Origin: Planctomycetota bacterium
GTDB taxonomy: Bacteria; Planctomycetota; UBA1135; GCA-002686595
Direction of reading: 5' to 3'
Length of the DNA stretch: 5,936 nucleotides
NCBI GenBank assembly: GCA_027623615.1
Contig: JAQBVH010000235.1
Location: 1-5,936, forward strand
Below the pieces are notes generated by a model that was not told where the DNA came from, did no database searches, and saw nothing but the letters and a program-made list of their open reading frames with translations. Of the stretch, positions 1 through 5,936 are shown in pieces; the first letter of the stretch is position 1; each line of letters opens with the position of its first letter. Both the position numbers and the translations under genes were made by a program.

Positions 1-426
1 GGGAGCGAATACGTTGTTGTGGTTGACGGCCAGGGGCAGGTCGCGGGCCTGGGCCATGTCGACCAGCTCGCGGGCGTCGGCGCTGCACAGGGCGAGCGGC
101 TTCTCGACGAACACGCCGAGGCCAAGCTCGAGCAGGGCCCTGGTCAAGGGCACGTGCAGGTCGGGCGGCGTCGTGAGGTGCGCGACCTGCACGCCCATGC
201 CGGGCAGCTGGGCCAGGTCGGTGGCGACGCCGGCCACGCCGTGCTGCTTGGCCGCGGCGGCGGCGCGTTCCTGAACGGTGTCGCAGACGGCGACCACCTC
301 GACCCCCGGCGTCCTGGTCAGGACGGCGAGGTGGAAGTCGGCGATGAAGCCGGCGCCGACCACCGCCACCTTGGTGGGGCCGGAGAGGGTCAGACCGGCC
401 CGGCTGGGCTGGGGCAGATCGGACAT
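1..426 (-). CDS. Gfo/Idh/MocA-family NAD(P)-dependent oxidoreductase (N-terminal part)
   Basis: Reading leftward from ATG at 426, the frame is open to the window edge (142 codons), so the C-terminal part is missing. The translation shows a Rossmann nucleotide-binding fold: a beta strand into GAGFIADFH (residues 24-32, the GxGxxxxxH fingerprint), then VVAVCD ending the second strand (acidic D49), TTPPDLH at 85-91, the family lysine motif VEKP at 107-110 and NHNNVF at 135-140. EKP carries the lysine that is catalytic in inositol and glucose-fructose dehydrogenases. Substrate specificity lies in the missing C-terminal half, so sugar, cyclitol or another substrate cannot be chosen. The start at 426 puts about 18 residues before the first strand. 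An in-frame ATG at 489 would add 21 residues rich in Ser/Pro. Neither start has a clear ribosome binding site. The gene is transcribed divergently from guaB. Confidence 0.9.
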   Translation of the reverse strand, partial: MSDLPQPSRAGLTLSGPTKVAVVGAGFIADFHLAVLTRTPGVEVVAVCDTVQERAAAAAKQHGVAGVATDLAQLPGMGVQVAHLTTPPDLHVPLTRALLELGLGVFVEKPLALCSADARELVDMAQARDLPLAVNHNNVFAP

Positions 427-560
427 CTGGGAGCCGCCGGAAAGGGGGGAGGACGAGACTTCGGGATCGGATTCCACGGTGGGGCGCATGGGTGGGGGAA
501 GTATCGACCGGCGGGCCCCCTCGCCGGGAGGAGCGCGGGTGGAGTTTCTTTCCACACCGG

Positions 561-3773
<3,213 letters not shown>

Positions 3774-3876
3774 GCTGAGTGGTCTGGTGGGGGGGAGCGG
3801 CGGAGGTGCCCCCTATGCGCTTGTCCCGAAGGCGGCGCGCGGGGCGGGCGACTGCGAGAGGCCCTGGGCGGACCCC

Positions 3877-4275
3877 ATGAGTGGCGACGACAGGGCGACT
3901 CTGACGAACCGCGCGCGTGCGGTGCTGCTGGCGCTGCTGCTCGTTCCCGTCGGTCTCGCCACCAAGCAGAGCTCGGTCGGCTGGGTCGCCGATCACCTCG
4001 GCGGCGCGGTCTACGTGATGTTCTTCTGCTTCGTCGTCTTCGCGGGGCGACCGACCGCGAGCCGCCTTGCCGTGGTCGCTGGCGTGACCCTGGCTACCTG
4101 CCTGATCGAGTGCCTGCAGCTCTCGAGCGCGGATTGGCTCGAGGCCATCCGCGCGACGCGGCCAGGAGGCATGCTGCTCGGCGCCAGCTTCTCCTGGGCG
4201 GACTTTCCGTTCTACGCGCTGGGCGGCGCGGCGGCCTGGGTGATCGACGCTGTCGTTCCCAGGCCGCGCTCCTAG
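3877..4275 (+). CDS. DUF2809-type small integral membrane protein
   Basis: The 132-residue protein has about four hydrophobic segments (roughly residues 13-29, 42-57, 62-80 and 108-127), so it is predicted to sit in the inner membrane. It matches what I know of DUF2809: a strand of K-x-G-x-x-x-D-x-x-G-A-x-Y character (ATKQSSVGWVADHLGGAVYV), then IECLQLSSADWLEAIRAT, and a final LLGASFSWADFPFYALGG. Function in this family is unknown. The start is ATG at 3877. The frame is open back to a GTG at 3787, but the extra 30 residues are Gly/Arg-rich and lack family character. Neither start has a strong ribosome binding site. It lies 103 nt after guaA on the same strand, with no obvious terminator between, so read-through is possible. 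Its stop overlaps that of the convergent gene. Confidence 0.85.
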   Translation: MSGDDRATLTNRARAVLLALLLVPVGLATKQSSVGWVADHLGGAVYVMFFCFVVFAGRPTASRLAVVAGVTLATCLIECLQLSSADWLEAIRATRPGGMLLGASFSWADFPFYALGGAAAWVIDAVVPRPRS

Positions 4276-4748
4276 GAGGAGGGCTTCTTCGTCGCCTGCT
4301 GCTTGGAGGCGGGCTTCTTGCGCGCGGGCGCCTTCTTGGCGACAGGTTTCTTGGCGACAGGTTTCTTCGCGGCCTTCTTCTTGGCAGCGGGCTTCTTCGC
4401 CCCAGCCTGCTTCTTCGTCGTCGGCTTGGGCTCGAGCGAGCCGATGTACTCCCAGCTCTTCACCAGCCACTGCTTCAGCTCCGCGCCCTTCTTCAAGAGC
4501 CCTGGCGGCACCTCGACGTAGCCGCGCATGGTCGCGTTGTACTCGATGACCGGGCCGGTCTTGTACTTCTCGCGGAAGGCCTCGACGTCCGGCTTGTCCA
4601 GCCGAATGGCGAGACTGTCCCGGCTGGTCAAGAAGGAGAACATGTGGCCGTTGTGCGAGGTGTAGGGGTTCTTCGCCCCCTTGCGCTCGATGCCGAGGTG
4701 GGTGGCGAGGAGCTTCTCGTACAGGGCGATCATCTCGGGGCTTGCCAT
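4272..4748 (-). CDS. TfoX N-terminal-like domain protein with lysine-rich AKKP tail
   Basis: The 158-residue protein has two parts. Residues 1-106 form a compact domain with an N-terminal helix, then HNGHMFSFL (32-40), LAIRL (46-50), F59, MRGYVEVP (74-81) and a last helix ending KSWEYIGSL. The order resembles the TfoX N-terminal/YjbR-like fold seen in small uncharacterised proteins, and I also recall close homologues ending in SLKPKPT; the family name is an inference. Residues 107-158 are a low-complexity tail with 19 lysines and no acidic residue, built on (A/V)KKP units like histone H1-type tails, and likely to bind nucleic acid or other polyanions. The ATG at 4748 is chosen because recognisable sequence begins there; upstream the open frame is Arg-rich shadow. 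No clear Shine-Dalgarno. It lies 50 nt downstream of the 159-aa gene. Confidence 0.82.
   Translation of the reverse strand: MASPEMIALYEKLLATHLGIERKGAKNPYTSHNGHMFSFLTSRDSLAIRLDKPDVEAFREKYKTGPVIEYNATMRGYVEVPPGLLKKGAELKQWLVKSWEYIGSLEPKPTTKKQAGAKKPAAKKKAAKKPVAKKPVAKKAPARKKPASKQQATKKPSS
4333..4367. repeat. 15-bp tandem repeat encoding the KKPVA units
   Basis: Two perfect direct copies of a 15-bp unit (for example 4336-4350 and 4351-4365), with partial matches on both flanks giving about 2.3 copies over 35 bases. The period is five codons, so copy-number change would lengthen or shorten the lysine-rich tail of the overlapping minus-strand gene without breaking its frame. The repeat encodes the two adjacent KKPVA units at residues 128-137. 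Confidence 0.85.
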
Positions 4749-4798
4749 GCAACGAGTGGAGCGCTTGGCCGCGCACACGTCAATCTGCCCGCCCTTAC

Positions 4799-5278
4799 TC
4801 AGCCAGGGGCCGGGTCCCACTGGCGCACGACGCGCAGGGGCGCGGGCGGACTGGGCCAGAGGTCGATCACGTAGCGGTCCTCCCCGTCCAAACCTTTTTC
4901 GCCGAGCGTGCCCAGCCCGTAGAAGCGCACGGTGGCCAGGTACACGTCGCTCGGGACGCTCAATTCGAGCACCGCGCCGCCGAGGCACTCGTGCACCTGC
5001 AGCGCGCCGGTCGCCAGATCGATCGTCGCCTCCACGACATGGTCGGCGCCTGCGAGGTCGAGGTCCGGGCGCGCAACGTGCACCTCGACCGAGACCGGCA
5101 CCTTGTCGTTGCGCGCCGGCTGAACCACCAGCACGTGGGGCGCGATCTTGACCATCCGGGCGCAGTCCACCTCGTCGTAGTCGGTCGGGGCCTGGGGCGA
5201 AGAGCCGGCATCCCAGAGGTAGAACTGCTGGTAGTCCACCATCACGGTGAGATCGTGGGGGCCGGCCGTCGAGGTCAT
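4799..5278 (-). CDS. Uncharacterised 159-residue beta-rich protein
   Basis: I cannot assign a function. The start is ATG at 5278, 32 nt after the stop of the WD40 gene, with a weak GTGAGG about 12 nt upstream; the frame is open further back, but that part is Arg/Pro-rich shadow of the WD40 gene. The sequence alternates short hydrophobic strands with acidic loops: LTVMVDYQQFYLWD (10-23), HVLVVQPA, VPVSVEVHVA (60-69), HVVEATIDLATGALQV (80-95), then YLATVRFYGLG and a C-terminal DGEDRYVIDLWPSP. It has no signal peptide or membrane segment, so it is probably a cytoplasmic beta-sandwich. The pattern (Y-x-Q-F-Y-L-x-D near the N-terminus, D-x-Y-x-x-D-L-W-P at the end) recalls small uncharacterised proteins common in actinobacteria, and more distantly the layout of ComJ-type nuclease inhibitors. 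That comparison is from memory and weak. Confidence 0.78.
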   Translation of the reverse strand: MTSTAGPHDLTVMVDYQQFYLWDAGSSPQAPTDYDEVDCARMVKIAPHVLVVQPARNDKVPVSVEVHVARPDLDLAGADHVVEATIDLATGALQVHECLGGAVLELSVPSDVYLATVRFYGLGTLGEKGLDGEDRYVIDLWPSPPAPLRVVRQWDPAPG

Positions 5279-5310
5279 GCCGGAAGTGAACCTCACCCGA
5301 CCGCGCGCGG

Positions 5311-5936
5311 TCAATCGTCCTCGTACGCGTCGCCGCGGACCAGGCCGTCCTTCGTTCGCACGAAGACCTGGCGCAGGGCCGCCGGAGGGCCGCTGAGCGA
5401 CTCGCCGTCGAAGCGCCCCGCGCCGTGGTCGCCGACGTCGAGCCACTCGAACTCGACCTGCCCCGACCCGTCGAGCGCGATCAGGCTGCCCCGGCGGCTC
5501 GCCAGGGTGGCGCCGAGGACGGGCGCCAGATCCTCCAGCCCCGTCCCGGCGAGGTTGGCCAGCACGTCGCCGTCTGCCAAGGCGAAGAGCCGCGGGGTCT
5601 CCAGGGTCATGCCCCACACGCCCAGGACCTGGTCCTGGGCGTCGACGGCGGTCTGCAGCGCGCCCGGGTTGCCCCCGCCGTAGTCGTGCCACCAGACGAG
5701 CGACCAGTCCTGCGTGTTCCACACCTGCACCGAGCCCGCGTCTCCGGTCGTCCCGATCAGACGCCCGCCGCCGTGGTCGAACTGGAGGGTGCGCACGTCG
5801 CCCCCGAACGGGAACCAGCCCTCCGGCGCGAACTCTGCGACCTTCGCGCCCGTGGTCGTGTCGAAGACCTGCACCTGCGGCGGCTGCGTGCCGATCGCCA
5901 GCCGGCGGCCCTGCGGATCCAGGGCGATGGCGCGCA
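5311..5936 (-). CDS. WD40-type beta-propeller protein (C-terminal part)
   Basis: The frame is open from the right window edge to a TGA at 5311, giving 207 complete codons of a longer protein. Repeating blades are visible: IALDPQGRRLAIGT followed by VQVFDTTTGAKV, then VRTLQFD...GRLIGTTGD with VQVWNTQDW, then a more diverged LQTAVDAQDQVLGVWG with LFALADGDVLANL, and a last blade around residues LIALDGSGQVEFEWLD. The units lack most canonical GH dipeptides, as is common in bacterial WD40-like propellers, but keep the x-V-x-V-[WF]-[DN] strand. Such propellers are protein-interaction scaffolds; no catalytic domain can be seen here, and one could lie in the missing N-terminal region. It is followed after 32 nt by the 159-aa gene, a spacing that suggests one transcript. 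Confidence 0.85.
   Translation of the reverse strand, partial: RAIALDPQGRRLAIGTQPPQVQVFDTTTGAKVAEFAPEGWFPFGGDVRTLQFDHGGGRLIGTTGDAGSVQVWNTQDWSLVWWHDYGGGNPGALQTAVDAQDQVLGVWGMTLETPRLFALADGDVLANLAGTGLEDLAPVLGATLASRRGSLIALDGSGQVEFEWLDVGDHGAGRFDGESLSGPPAALRQVFVRTKDGLVRGDAYEDD

Noticed and set aside
3789..3814. G-run/C-run inverted repeat after guaA as a terminator
   Set aside because: Only about five G-C pairs around a 13-nt loop, with no T-run after it. Too weak to call.
4110..4874. Long plus-strand frame of 254 codons and a smaller one at 4303-4521
   Set aside because: Antisense to the TfoX-like gene. Their Leu/Phe-rich stretches are the reverse reading of the lysine-codon tail, not true membrane segments.
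4749..4988. 80-residue N-terminal extension of the TfoX-like protein
   Set aside because: Arg/Pro-rich sequence overlapping the upstream 159-aa gene in another frame. Domain-like sequence begins at the ATG at 4748.
5279..5722. 148-residue N-terminal extension of the 159-aa protein
   Set aside because: It overlaps the WD40 gene on the same strand in another frame and is almost all Arg, Gly, Pro and Ala, typical of a GC shadow.

Overview
The window comes from the chromosome of a GC-rich bacterium. All real genes show strong G/C third-position bias, and several long shadow ORFs result from it. Few start codons have a convincing Shine-Dalgarno sequence. This composition, together with DUF2809, WD40 and lysine-rich-tail proteins, would suit a high-GC lineage such as Planctomycetota or Myxococcota. 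Nothing here fixes the phylum, and I see no phage, transposon, CRISPR or tRNA/rRNA signature.

Layout: (1) Positions 1-426, minus strand: the N-terminal 142 residues of a Gfo/Idh/MocA-family NAD(P)-dependent oxidoreductase, cut by the left window edge. (2) Positions 427-774: a divergent intergenic region with no supported protein gene. On the plus strand it holds a possible long-range RNA stem (561-652) and then a perfect 14-bp UUCG-loop hairpin with a short T-run (672-707), placed about 70 nt before guaB. This is the best candidate for something undescribed: an attenuator or structured leader of guaBA, or a small RNA. (3) Positions 775-3773, plus strand: guaB and guaA, overlapping by ATGA, which together convert IMP to XMP to GMP. 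(4) Positions 3877-4275, plus strand: a small DUF2809-type membrane protein. (5) Positions 4272-5936, minus strand: three genes read right to left. They are a WD40-type beta-propeller protein (C-terminal part only, cut by the right edge), a 159-residue uncharacterised beta-rich protein, and a 158-residue TfoX-N-like domain with a histone-H1-like lysine/alanine/proline tail. The last gene converges on the DUF2809 gene, and the two stop codons share the palindrome CTAG.

How the genes work together: guaB and guaA are a clear functional unit for guanine nucleotide synthesis, probably translationally coupled and possibly controlled through the leader. The WD40 and 159-aa genes are 32 nt apart and may be co-transcribed with the TfoX-like gene (50 nt further on), but no shared function can be read from the sequence. 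The sugar/cyclitol-type oxidoreductase and the DUF2809 gene have no evident link to the others.
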